The notes under the pieces were generated by a model that saw only the letters and a list, made by a program, of their open reading frames with translations, was not told the DNA's origin and searched no databases. DNA of 7,014 bases from an uncultured Bacteroidota bacterium (GTDB lineage: Bacteria > Bacteroidota > Bacteroidia > Flavobacteriales > Flavobacteriaceae): NCBI GenBank assembly GCA_903888655.1, contig CAISUR010000422.1, positions 1 through 7,014 of the forward strand. Reading direction: 5' to 3'. The position numbers and the translations under genes are program-made. Each line of letters starts with the position of its first letter. Within the stretch, counting starts at the first letter, position 1. This document shows positions 1 to 6,053 of this stretch, piece after piece.

Positions 1-75
1 CGACTTTTACAAAAGCTCGATGTAACCAATTTGGTCGATTTAGTAAACAAAGCCAAGACGTTAGACATTATTTAA
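1..75 (+). CDS. C-terminal end of a probable LuxR/NarL-type response regulator (partial)
   Basis: Frame 1 is open from the first base to a TAA at 73-75 and gives 24 residues containing KLDVTNLVDLVNKA. The order 'KL-x-V-x-N-x-x-x-LV-x-x-A' is the usual end of the LuxR/NarL (GerE) DNA-binding domain: the recognition helix, the KLgV turn and the last helix. The other two frames give nothing recognisable. A strong hairpin terminator 34 bp after the stop supports a real gene end here. The receiver domain and most of the HTH lie outside the window, so the assignment rests on this short motif. An unrelated helical C-terminus cannot be excluded. Confidence 0.55.
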   Translation, partial: RLLQKLDVTNLVDLVNKAKTLDII

Positions 76-108
76 ATAGTAAATATTCGATTTTAAAATT
101 AAATAGAT

Positions 109-144
109 AGCTCAAATTTCTTACAGAAGTTTGAGCTTTTTTTT
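109..144 (+). terminator. Rho-independent terminator between convergent genes
   Basis: The arms AGCTCAAATTTC (109-120) and GAAGTTTGAGCT (126-137) form a 12-bp stem with one T-G wobble and a 5-nt loop. Seven further T's follow (138-144). The hairpin sits 34 bp after the stop of the plus-strand gene and serves it directly. The opposite strand reads the same stem followed by an AT-rich but less uniform tail, so it may also end dnaG transcripts. The stop codon of dnaG (143-145 on the minus strand) lies within the T-tract. Confidence 0.85.
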
Positions 145-2119
145 AACTATGTCTTGAAATTACTCTTCCTAGTTTTTTTGAAAACATATTAGTAAGTTCA
201 TTATAGTCTCTAACATTTAATAATATTTCATGATTATCAACTGCTGCATCATTAGAAACTGACGATTGTAATTCTTTGATAATCTTGCTAACTAACATCC
301 ATCGCAATGTCAATATCGTTTCCGAAACATATTGGCTGATACTGTGATCTTTGGCTTTTACAAAGATGTTTTTGGCTTCCCAATTATCTAAAGAATACCG
401 TTCATCATTCATTAAAATTGAAGTCACTTCTTGTGCCATTTCGGGAGAAAGTTGTGCTAAATATTTTTCAAGTTCAAATGTTTCATTATGATTGAAATAC
501 ATAATCAAATCATTATAAATTGCTTTGAACAAAGGATTGGCAAGCTCTGTTTCATCCTCTTGAAGACTTAAATAAATACGTTGATACACCTTATATTTAT
601 TCATCTCTTTAATTTCAATCATCTCTCCACTTTCATCAATCTTAATCAAAATATCTTCAAATTCTTCTTCAACATCTCCATAAATTAAAAGAATTTCAAT
701 GATTTTATGCTCTAATTCGTATTGAATATCAATAGTTGTTGCAACAATTGGATTTTCATTTTTATGAACTTCAAAAGCAGTTTGCTCTTCTTTAAATTTT
801 TTTCCTAGTTCAGTAATGTCTTTTTTAACTAATTGCGCTAGTGTATTGAAAAGGACATCTTCCGAAATATCCATAATTCGTGACACTTCTTGAATATAGA
901 TTTCGCGTTTGATTCGATCAGGGATTTTAGAAATACTGGCCACCATATCACGAATCAAATCGGCTTTTTTAATAGGGTCATTCTTGGCATCTTTCATTAA
1001 AAGTGATGCTTTGAACTGGATAAAATCCATCGCATTATCTTCAAAATACTGAATCAAATCTTGCAAAGGCGTTTTCTTGGCAAAACTATCGGGATCATCA
1101 CCGTCAGGAAACGTGCAGACTTTAACATTCATCCCCTCTTCTAAAATCAAATCGATTCCTCGAATGGAAGCACGCAAACCCGCTGCATCGCCATCAAAAA
1201 GCACGGTAACATTTTTGGTTAATCGGTTTATCAAACGAATTTGATCAGGAGTTAACGCTGTTCCCGAAGAAGCGACAACGTTTTCAATTCCCGCTTGATG
1301 CATCTGAATTACATCGGTGTAGCCTTCTACCAAATAGCAATTATCATTTTTAGCAATAGCTTGTTTGGCATGAAAAATTCCGTACAACACCTTGCTTTTA
1401 TGGTACAAGTCACTTTCTGGTGAATTGAGATATTTGGCCGCTTTTTTATCATTGGTTAAAATACGACCGCCAAAACCCAACACACGACCCGACATCGACT
1501 GAATAGGAAACATGACACGACCTTTAAATCGATCAAATTGTTTGTCTTCTCCAACAATGGTCAGTCCTGTTTTTTCAAGAAATTCTAATTTGTAGCCTTT
1601 CCCGAGTGCTTCTTTAGTCAGTGCATCCCATGTGGAAGGCGAATATCCTAAACCAAACTTTTTTATCGTTTCATTTGTAAATCCGCGTTCCTTAAAATAA
1701 GTCAACGCAATGGCTTTTCCTTCTTCAGAATTCAACAAAACTTCTTGAAAATATTTCGATGCAAATTCAGAAACTAAAAACAAGCTTTCACGTTCGTTAG
1801 CGACTACTTTATCTTCATCCGAAAGCTCAGTTTCTTCGACTTCGATGTTGTATTTTTTGGCCAAATACCGAATGGCTTCTGGATAGGTAAACTGCGAATG
1901 CTCCATGATGAACGCAATAGCGTTACCTCCTTTTCCCGAACTAAAATCCTTCCAAATTCCTTTGGCAGGCGAAACCATGAACGAAGGCGAACGCTCGTCT
2001 GAAAACGGACTCAATCCTTTAAAGTTACTTCCTGCGCGTTTTAATTGCACAAAATCGCCGATAACTTCTTCTACTCGAGCCGCTTCGTAAACTTTATCTA
2101 TGGTTTCTTTGGTAATCAA
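143..2119 (-). CDS. dnaG: DNA primase DnaG, with a zinc-ligand-free N-terminal domain
   Basis: Primase of 658 residues (E. coli DnaG is 581) that makes the short RNA primers used by the replicative polymerase, acting with the DnaB helicase. The N-terminal CHC2-type domain is about residues 1-95, the primase core about 110-350 with ERGF (144-147) and RFKGRVMFPI (197-206). The TOPRIM catalytic acids are E265 (VEGYTD) and D309/D311 (LFDGDAAG). DGDDPDSF follows at 339-346, and a helical C-terminal region of about 230 residues is the expected helicase-binding part. All four usual zinc ligands are replaced: CPFH reads SPFS (S37, S40) and CFxC reads DFSS (D58, S61). There is no cysteine before C261. 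The start codon is TTG. No ATG precedes it in frame, an in-frame stop lies just upstream, and the first internal Met (48) would remove half the domain. The residues from the TTG match the family N-terminus. No Shine-Dalgarno sequence is seen, only an A-rich leader made of an 8-bp repeat. The catalytic centre is complete, so the protein should be active. Confidence 0.97.
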   Translation of the reverse strand: MITKETIDKVYEAARVEEVIGDFVQLKRAGSNFKGLSPFSDERSPSFMVSPAKGIWKDFSSGKGGNAIAFIMEHSQFTYPEAIRYLAKKYNIEVEETELSDEDKVVANERESLFLVSEFASKYFQEVLLNSEEGKAIALTYFKERGFTNETIKKFGLGYSPSTWDALTKEALGKGYKLEFLEKTGLTIVGEDKQFDRFKGRVMFPIQSMSGRVLGFGGRILTNDKKAAKYLNSPESDLYHKSKVLYGIFHAKQAIAKNDNCYLVEGYTDVIQMHQAGIENVVASSGTALTPDQIRLINRLTKNVTVLFDGDAAGLRASIRGIDLILEEGMNVKVCTFPDGDDPDSFAKKTPLQDLIQYFEDNAMDFIQFKASLLMKDAKNDPIKKADLIRDMVASISKIPDRIKREIYIQEVSRIMDISEDVLFNTLAQLVKKDITELGKKFKEEQTAFEVHKNENPIVATTIDIQYELEHKIIEILLIYGDVEEEFEDILIKIDESGEMIEIKEMNKYKVYQRIYLSLQEDETELANPLFKAIYNDLIMYFNHNETFELEKYLAQLSPEMAQEVTSILMNDERYSLDNWEAKNIFVKAKDHSISQYVSETILTLRWMLVSKIIKELQSSVSNDAAVDNHEILLNVRDYNELTNMFSKKLGRVISRHS

Positions 2120-2150
2120 TTTTAGATTTTTAGATTTTTAGATTTTTAGA
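2120..2150 (-). repeat. 8-bp tandem repeat abutting the dnaG start codon
   Basis: The unit TTTTAGAT (plus strand) occurs 3.9 times without a mismatch. On the dnaG message it reads ATCTAAAA, and the last unit touches the TTG start codon, so the repeat forms the whole proximal leader. The A-rich units could favour initiation in a phylum that rarely uses Shine-Dalgarno pairing. The unit length is not a multiple of three, but the tract is outside the reading frame, so copy-number change would alter the leader and not the protein. Confidence 0.9.
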
Positions 2151-2198
2151 AAATCACAAACTATTTTTGAAAGATGGTAAAAATACGGATTTATTTAT

Positions 2199-2229
2199 AA
2201 AAAAAAGAGACGCGATAGTTTGCGCCTCT
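2199..2229 (-). terminator. Rho-independent terminator of the sigma / anti-sigma-like / barrel operon
   Basis: On the minus strand AGAGGCGC (2229-2222) pairs with GCGTCTCT (2213-2206), giving 8 bp with one G-U wobble and an 8-nt loop, and a run of seven further T's follows (2205-2199). It begins 28 nt after the stop codon of the barrel-protein gene. On the plus strand the wobble becomes an A-C mismatch and there is no T-tract, so it is directional. It isolates dnaG from the upstream operon. Confidence 0.9.
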
Positions 2230-2256
2230 AGAAATATAAACTAACCTAACAAATTT

Positions 2257-3315
2257 TTAATTCAAATCGAAACGAAGTCCTAACGAAATGTTGTTTTGTT
2301 TCACTGTATTGTTTTCAAATATTGTATTCAAATCATATTTTACATACAAACTCGTTTGTTTATATCCTATGTAGCCACTCACACCATAGATGAAATTATT
2401 TACATTAAAATCGCCTTTTTCTTTCACCGTTACATCATGTCCATTTCCGTCATCAAACAATTGAAATTGTTTTGATTTTAATCGGAAACCTGCATAACCT
2501 CCCAATCCTACACGAACACTTTCGTGCGATTGAAAAAATGCTTTCCCTTCTCTTGTTTTATTTTTAGAAAAGTCAAATTCCAAATGAAGTGGCGCTACTA
2601 AATACACATTTTTAAAACGAGAATCGTCCAAATGGATTGCACTAACCTCAAGATTCGTTTGGTCACCATTTTTTACAAAAGCTCTGTTATCTGTTGGACG
2701 AAGGTTATTATACATTACTGAAAATCCGTATTTCAAATGCAATAAATTGTCATTTTTCAACAATCTAGTGTTGTAAGTAACACCCCATTCATAAAAATGA
2801 GAACCCCAATACCTGAAATCGGAACCCGCTACTTTTCCACTAGTGGCCACATTATTTAAACCTAATGCAAAAACAAATTGCGAAGTCGTTCTTTTTTCTG
2901 ATTTTTGAATGGTGTCTTTATTAGACTTCCAATTGAACGAAAATTCATGGTTTTTAGAATATTCAGCTAATTTTCCGTCTACTTTAGCTTGAACCAACTC
3001 TTTCAATTCCTCTTGTGCGGCAGCAATTCTACTTTCAATGCTAGTAGCAGAGGCGTTGGCTAATGCTTTCTTTTTATCATCCGCCTGTTGTTGGGTAATC
3101 GTTCCTTTTTCTACTAAAAGATTTACTTTTTCTACTTCAATTTTTAAAAAAGCTTTTTCTTCGGCAGTAATTTTTTCTATTTTATCGCCAATAGCTTTAA
3201 CTTTGGCTTCAAATGTTTGTGTTGTCGATTCCGCTTTTGTGTCTTGATTTTGAGCCACTAATTTGCTCGCTAAAAGACATAGGGAAAGTGCTAAGTAAAT
3301 GGTAAAATTTCTCAT
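2257..3315 (-). CDS. Secreted coiled-coil protein with predicted outer-membrane beta-barrel domain
   Basis: A protein of 352 residues with no function I can name. Residues 1-21 are a type I signal peptide with likely cleavage after A21 (KLVA|QNQ). C13 is not in a lipobox. Residues 30-120 are charged and heptad-like, rich in E, K, A and L, and predict a long helical or coiled-coil segment; it contains VEKGTITQQQADDKKKA. Residues from about 143 to the end alternate polar and hydrophobic/aromatic positions (SQFVFALGLNNV, LHLKYGFSVMYNNL, VRVGLGGYAGFRLK, FIYGVSGYIGYKQ, TSLYVKYDLNTIF, ISLGLRFDLN), typical of the beta-strands of a Bacteroidota outer-membrane barrel. The protein ends on a strand close to its C-terminus, as barrels do. 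It is the last gene of an apparent operon, 82 bp after the anti-sigma-like gene and ahead of a strong terminator. I infer an outer-membrane protein whose synthesis is tied to the sigma factor. Strand count and ligand are unknown. Confidence 0.72.
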   Translation of the reverse strand: MRNFTIYLALSLCLLASKLVAQNQDTKAESTTQTFEAKVKAIGDKIEKITAEEKAFLKIEVEKVNLLVEKGTITQQQADDKKKALANASATSIESRIAAAQEELKELVQAKVDGKLAEYSKNHEFSFNWKSNKDTIQKSEKRTTSQFVFALGLNNVATSGKVAGSDFRYWGSHFYEWGVTYNTRLLKNDNLLHLKYGFSVMYNNLRPTDNRAFVKNGDQTNLEVSAIHLDDSRFKNVYLVAPLHLEFDFSKNKTREGKAFFQSHESVRVGLGGYAGFRLKSKQFQLFDDGNGHDVTVKEKGDFNVNNFIYGVSGYIGYKQTSLYVKYDLNTIFENNTVKQNNISLGLRFDLN

Positions 3316-3397
3316 GATTTCTATGGTATTAAAATGGTTAAGGGTTTTTAAAATGTAATGACAATGTCAATATTTTCTCTTGATATTGTTCTGGTTT

Positions 3398-4156
3398 TTA
3401 TTGTTGATTTCTGGTTGCCAAAGCTACTTTTACTTCTTTATAGTTTTTATTGATTTTGTTTAAAACCTTATCTCTAAAGGATTGGTCTAATTCTCCGTCG
3501 ACTTGAGATAAAAGACTGTTAGCATTGACTTTAACTTTTGATTTGGCGTTTAATTTTGGCGTTTTTTCAACTGATGCCAGTAACTCGTCTACATTTACCG
3601 TACTTGGTTTTGAAGCAAGTGGTTTTTCAGACGATACTTCTGGAAGTTCTTTTTGAGCAACAGCTTCTTGCTTTGAAAAGAATACTTCTTGTTTTGGATT
3701 GATTATCGGTTTACCCGACGTTTTTGGATTGATGACTTGTCTGTTGGTAGACAGGTTGAAACTTGGAGATGATTTTTGATTGCCGATTTTCGATTGCTGA
3801 TTTTTGATTTCCGCAACTTGCTGCTTTTGTTTGCTTGTATTTAGACTATTGTCATTGACTTTGTCATTGTTATTGATTTTGTTATTGCTTTTTTCTTTTA
3901 CCACCACCTTATTATCTGGTTGAGCAGCTTTTTCTTTCGGATTGAAGAAAAACAAACCAAGCGACACTAATACCAGAACGCTGGCAGCAATTCCAATAAA
4001 TCGAGAGGAAAGAAAAGGCAAACGTGTTGATTTTTTTTCTTCCGCCACCGACAACATTGCATCCAATCGGTCCCAAGCCATTTCGCTAGGTTGGATTTTG
4101 CGAGCATTTATTTGCTCTTTGATTTGGTTTTCTAATTTATTCGGTTCCATTTTCAT
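3398..4156 (-). CDS. Putative anti-sigma factor, single-pass inner-membrane protein
   Basis: A 252-residue protein. The N-terminal cytoplasmic segment of about 50 residues holds the amphipathic stretch EMAWDRLDAML (25-35). One transmembrane helix follows at about 53-71 (FIGIAASVLVLVSLGLFFF). Next is a long low-complexity tail rich in Lys, Asn, Gln and Ser, then a conserved-looking C-terminal helix ELDQSFRDKVLNKINKNYKEV (222-242), predicted periplasmic. This layout, immediately behind an ECF sigma gene, is common in Flavobacteriia and fits an anti-sigma protein that holds the sigma factor at the membrane. No zinc-type HxxxCxxC motif is present. The tail shows internal repeats: VINPK/IINPK (141-145, 151-155) and two LLxxV(D/E) elements near 192-197 and 215-220. 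The gene overlaps the sigma gene by 20 bp from the first ATG, or 14 bp from the second (4150). The second start, MEPNKLE, is equally likely. Overlap suggests translational coupling. The anti-sigma role is inferred from layout and position only. Confidence 0.7.
   Translation of the reverse strand: MKMEPNKLENQIKEQINARKIQPSEMAWDRLDAMLSVAEEKKSTRLPFLSSRFIGIAASVLVLVSLGLFFFNPKEKAAQPDNKVVVKEKSNNKINNNDKVNDNSLNTSKQKQQVAEIKNQQSKIGNQKSSPSFNLSTNRQVINPKTSGKPIINPKQEVFFSKQEAVAQKELPEVSSEKPLASKPSTVNVDELLASVEKTPKLNAKSKVKVNANSLLSQVDGELDQSFRDKVLNKINKNYKEVKVALATRNQQ
3770..3811 (-). repeat. Three 14-bp units (six 7-bp units) inside the anti-sigma-like gene
   Basis: On the plus strand the units are TGATTTTTGATTGC, CGATTTTCGATTGC and TGATTTTTGATTTC, each itself made of two YGATTNN heptamers. 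The total of 42 bp equals 14 codons, so the frame is kept. It encodes E116-S129 of the anti-sigma-like protein (EIKNQQSKIGNQKS), within the flexible tail just past the membrane helix. It looks like replication-slippage growth of a linker. Confidence 0.8.
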
Positions 4157-4697
4157 AATTTTTTAACCTATTAATGTTGTCTTGCAATACCTTTCTAGCG
4201 TGTGACAACTGCGATTTTGACGTTCCTTCACTAATACCAAGCAAATCTGCAATTTCTTGATGTTTGAACCCTTCGATACAATATAAATTGAATACCATTT
4301 TGTAGCCATCGGGCAAACTATCTATTAAAGATTGAATATCGTCAACAGAAAACTGACTTTCTATATTGTTAAAACTTTCTTCGAAATAATTTTCATCTTC
4401 AATGAACTTTACTTTTTTGTGAACTCTTATAAATGAAATACATTCGTTAATCATAATTCGGCGAATCCATCCTTCAAAACTGCCTTCTTGTTTGAACTTA
4501 TTCAGATTGGTAAACACTTTCATAAAAGCAGTAATCATAATGTCTTCGGCCTGATGCAAATCTTTAATATATTGTCGGCAAACACTTAACATTTTGGGAG
4601 AAAATTTTGAATAAATCTTATGTTGCGCATGACGATTATTCTCGACAGCCAGCTCGATTAGTTCTTTCTCCTCTTGATGTAAGTTGATTACTTTCAT
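4137..4697 (-). CDS. ECF-type RNA polymerase sigma-70 family factor
   Basis: A 186-residue sigma factor with only regions 2 and 4, the size and layout of the ECF group. Region 2 covers about residues 24-91, with the core-binding and -10-recognising stretch DLHQAEDIMITAFMKVFTNL (46-65) and EGSFEGWIRRIMINECISFIR (71-91). Region 4 covers about 120-175, with the DSLPDGYKMVFNL segment (127-139) and a helix-turn-helix EIADLLGISEGTSKSQLSHA (148-167) for the -35 element. It recruits RNA polymerase to a small regulon. It is the first gene of the unit with the anti-sigma-like membrane protein and the barrel protein, overlapping the former. A candidate ECF promoter lies about 95 bp upstream, which suggests autoregulation. 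The start ATG at 4697 gives a normal N-terminus and has an A/T-rich leader without a Shine-Dalgarno sequence. The subgroup and the signal are not determinable here, so I give no gene symbol. Confidence 0.95.
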   Translation of the reverse strand: MKVINLHQEEKELIELAVENNRHAQHKIYSKFSPKMLSVCRQYIKDLHQAEDIMITAFMKVFTNLNKFKQEGSFEGWIRRIMINECISFIRVHKKVKFIEDENYFEESFNNIESQFSVDDIQSLIDSLPDGYKMVFNLYCIEGFKHQEIADLLGISEGTSKSQLSHARKVLQDNINRLKNYENGTE

Positions 4698-4707
4698 TGT
4701 TTAATGG

Positions 4708-4731
4708 CAAAATTCAATTTCAAAATTCAAT
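4708..4731 (-). repeat. Direct repeat in the sigma-gene leader
   Basis: CAAAATTCAAT occurs at 4708-4718 and again, perfectly, at 4721-4731, a 13-bp period on the plus strand. It lies 11-34 nt upstream of the sigma start codon, inside the predicted 5' untranslated region. Function is unknown. It may be a slippage product in AT-rich leader DNA or a binding site. Confidence 0.6.
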
Positions 4732-4787
4732 AGTTGTTATCGCTAATGCAATTTGTTTTTTGGTATTGAATCAGACTTCTATTAGCA

Positions 4788-4816
4788 TAGACGAATGTCG
4801 TTGCAAAAAGGTTGCA
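4788..4816 (-). promoter_or_regulatory. Candidate ECF-type promoter of the sigma operon
   Basis: Read on the minus strand, TGCAACC (4816-4810) carries the AAC core of ECF -35 elements. CGTCTA (4793-4788) carries the CGTC core of ECF -10 elements. The spacer between GCAACC and CGTC is exactly 16 nt, the usual ECF distance. The expected transcript would start near 4780-4783 and have a leader of about 85 nt before the sigma ATG. Because the site lies ahead of an ECF sigma gene, self-activation is the simplest reading. The rest of the 272-bp gap (4698-4969) is AT-rich and shows no gene and no clear housekeeping promoter. Confidence 0.6.
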
Positions 4817-4930
4817 TCAAATAATTAAAAATCATGAATTAAAAGTTAAAATTCTGAAAATTAATAATTTAAAAAATAATATTTTTCATTAAAGTATAAT
4901 AAAATGAAAACTTTGTCGGAATAAGAGTTG

Positions 4931-4967
4931 AATATTACAATTGATTTTTGATACTGCAATTGATATT
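4931..4967 (-). terminator. Weak hairpin just after the prenyl synthase gene
   Basis: On the minus strand AATATCAATTG (4967-4957) pairs with CAATTGTAATATT (4943-4931), 11 bp with a 2-nt bulge and a 13-nt loop, starting 2 nt past the stop codon. No T-tract follows and the stem is AT-rich. It may slow or end transcription, or simply reflect the direct repeat CAATTGAT. Read-through into the sigma operon remains possible. Confidence 0.3.
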
Positions 4968-4969
4968 GT

Positions 4970-5947
4970 TTACTTTTTCCGTTCAATAACATAATTCACC
5001 ATCAACGTTAAGCTGTCTTTATAGATGGAATTGGGAAAATTTTGAATCAAAGCAAGCGCTTCTTGTTGGAATTGCTCCATCTTTTGCTCGGCATAATGCA
5101 ATCCTTTTTTGTCTTTTACAAATTGGATGACTTCTTTAACCCGTTTTTTGTCTTTGTTATGATTCTTAATCGAATTGATGCACCAGCTTTTTTCTTTATC
5201 CGAACAATTGTTTAACGCATAAATTAAAGGTAAGGTCATTTTTTGTTCTTTAATATCAATACCTGTTGGTTTGCCAATGGCTTCATCGGTGTAATCAAAT
5301 AAATCGTCTTTAATTTGAAAAGCCATTCCGATAAGTTCTCCAAATTTACGCATTGTTTCTACTTGCACTTCATCATCGGATACCGAACGTGCTCCAAGCG
5401 CGCAACAAGCGGCGATTAGAGTGGCTGTTTTTTGACGAATAATTTCATAATAGATGTCTTCGGTGATATCCAATCGACGTGCTTTTTCAATTTGAAGCAA
5501 TTCCCCTTCGCTCATTTCACGCACGGCAACCGAAATGATTCTGAGCAAATCGAAATCACCATGATCGATAGAAAGCAACAATCCTTTCGACAATAAATAA
5601 TCACCTACTAAAACAGCAATTTTGTTTTTCCAAAGCGCATTAATCGAGAAAAATCCGCGACGACGGTTACTATCATCAACCACATCATCATGCACTAAAG
5701 TTGCCGTATGAATCAATTCAATTACACATGCTCCTCGATACGTTCGTTCTTCAACAGTGCCACCCGAAAGCATTTTGGCGGTTAAAAAAACAAACATCGG
5801 TCGCATTTGTTTTCCTTTTCGGTTTACAATATAATAGGTGATTCTATTTAATAACGCCACTTTGGAAGACATCGATTCATAGAACTTTTTTTCAAAAAGT
5901 TCCATTTCGTCAAGAATGGGCTGTTTTATTTGAGATGTGATATTCAT
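4970..5947 (-). CDS. Long-chain all-trans polyprenyl diphosphate synthase
   Basis: A 325-residue prenyltransferase that extends allylic diphosphates with isopentenyl diphosphate. Landmarks: GKQMRP (45-50) for diphosphate binding; the first aspartate-rich motif D87-D88-V-V-D91 within LVHDDVVDDSNRRRG; GDYLLSKG (115-122); EGELLQIE (147-154); and the second aspartate-rich motif D214-D215-L-F-D218 preceded by GMAFQIK. The residues ahead of the first motif (TATLVH) match the long-chain IspB/octaprenyl type rather than the FPP/GGPP type. Flavobacteria use menaquinone-6, so a hexaprenyl product for the quinone side chain is the likely role; chain length cannot be read from sequence alone. The frame is open further upstream to 6133, but the ATG at 5947 is chosen. 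It gives the family N-terminus (QIKQPILDEMELFEKKF), follows a -7 box, and avoids overlap with the divergent lipoprotein gene. The enzyme is probably cytosolic or membrane-peripheral. Confidence 0.93.
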   Translation of the reverse strand: MNITSQIKQPILDEMELFEKKFYESMSSKVALLNRITYYIVNRKGKQMRPMFVFLTAKMLSGGTVEERTYRGACVIELIHTATLVHDDVVDDSNRRRGFFSINALWKNKIAVLVGDYLLSKGLLLSIDHGDFDLLRIISVAVREMSEGELLQIEKARRLDITEDIYYEIIRQKTATLIAACCALGARSVSDDEVQVETMRKFGELIGMAFQIKDDLFDYTDEAIGKPTGIDIKEQKMTLPLIYALNNCSDKEKSWCINSIKNHNKDKKRVKEVIQFVKDKKGLHYAEQKMEQFQQEALALIQNFPNSIYKDSLTLMVNYVIERKK

Positions 5948-5953
5948 TAGCGT

Positions 5954-5961
5954 CAAAGATA
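5954..5961 (-). promoter_or_regulatory. Bacteroidota -7 box of the prenyl synthase gene
   Basis: The minus strand reads TATCTTTG, a perfect match to the phylum -7 consensus TAnnTTTG. Only 6 nt separate it from the ATG at 5947. Transcription would begin at or next to the start codon, giving a leaderless or nearly leaderless message. No convincing TTG -33 element is found 17-19 nt upstream; the region is a T-run. Confidence 0.5.
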
Positions 5962-6053
5962 CAACAATCAAACTATTTGAAAAAAAATTACTATGGATTA
6001 AACCTTTTATTATTACTTTAGTCAAAGTATTCACAATCATTAAATAAGTAACT

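Noticed and set aside
1905..2090. Plus-strand open frame of 61 codons
   Set aside because: It lies inside dnaG on the opposite strand and shows no protein-like features or initiation signals.
3038..3247. Plus-strand open frame of 69 codons
   Set aside because: It is the antisense of the coiled-coil segment of the barrel-protein gene; its hydrophobic look follows from the complement of Lys/Glu-rich codons.
3359..3369. TGACAATGTCA palindrome in the gap before the barrel-protein gene as an operator
   Set aside because: Arms of 5 bp are expected by chance in this much sequence, and nothing else supports a binding site.
3942..4166. Plus-strand open frame of 74 codons
   Set aside because: It is the antisense of the anti-sigma-like gene's start and membrane helix, with no independent support.
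4742..4786. GCTAAT…ATTAGC inverted repeat as a leader riboswitch or attenuator
   Set aside because: Only six pairs with a 33-nt loop, no further stem and no known riboswitch pattern.
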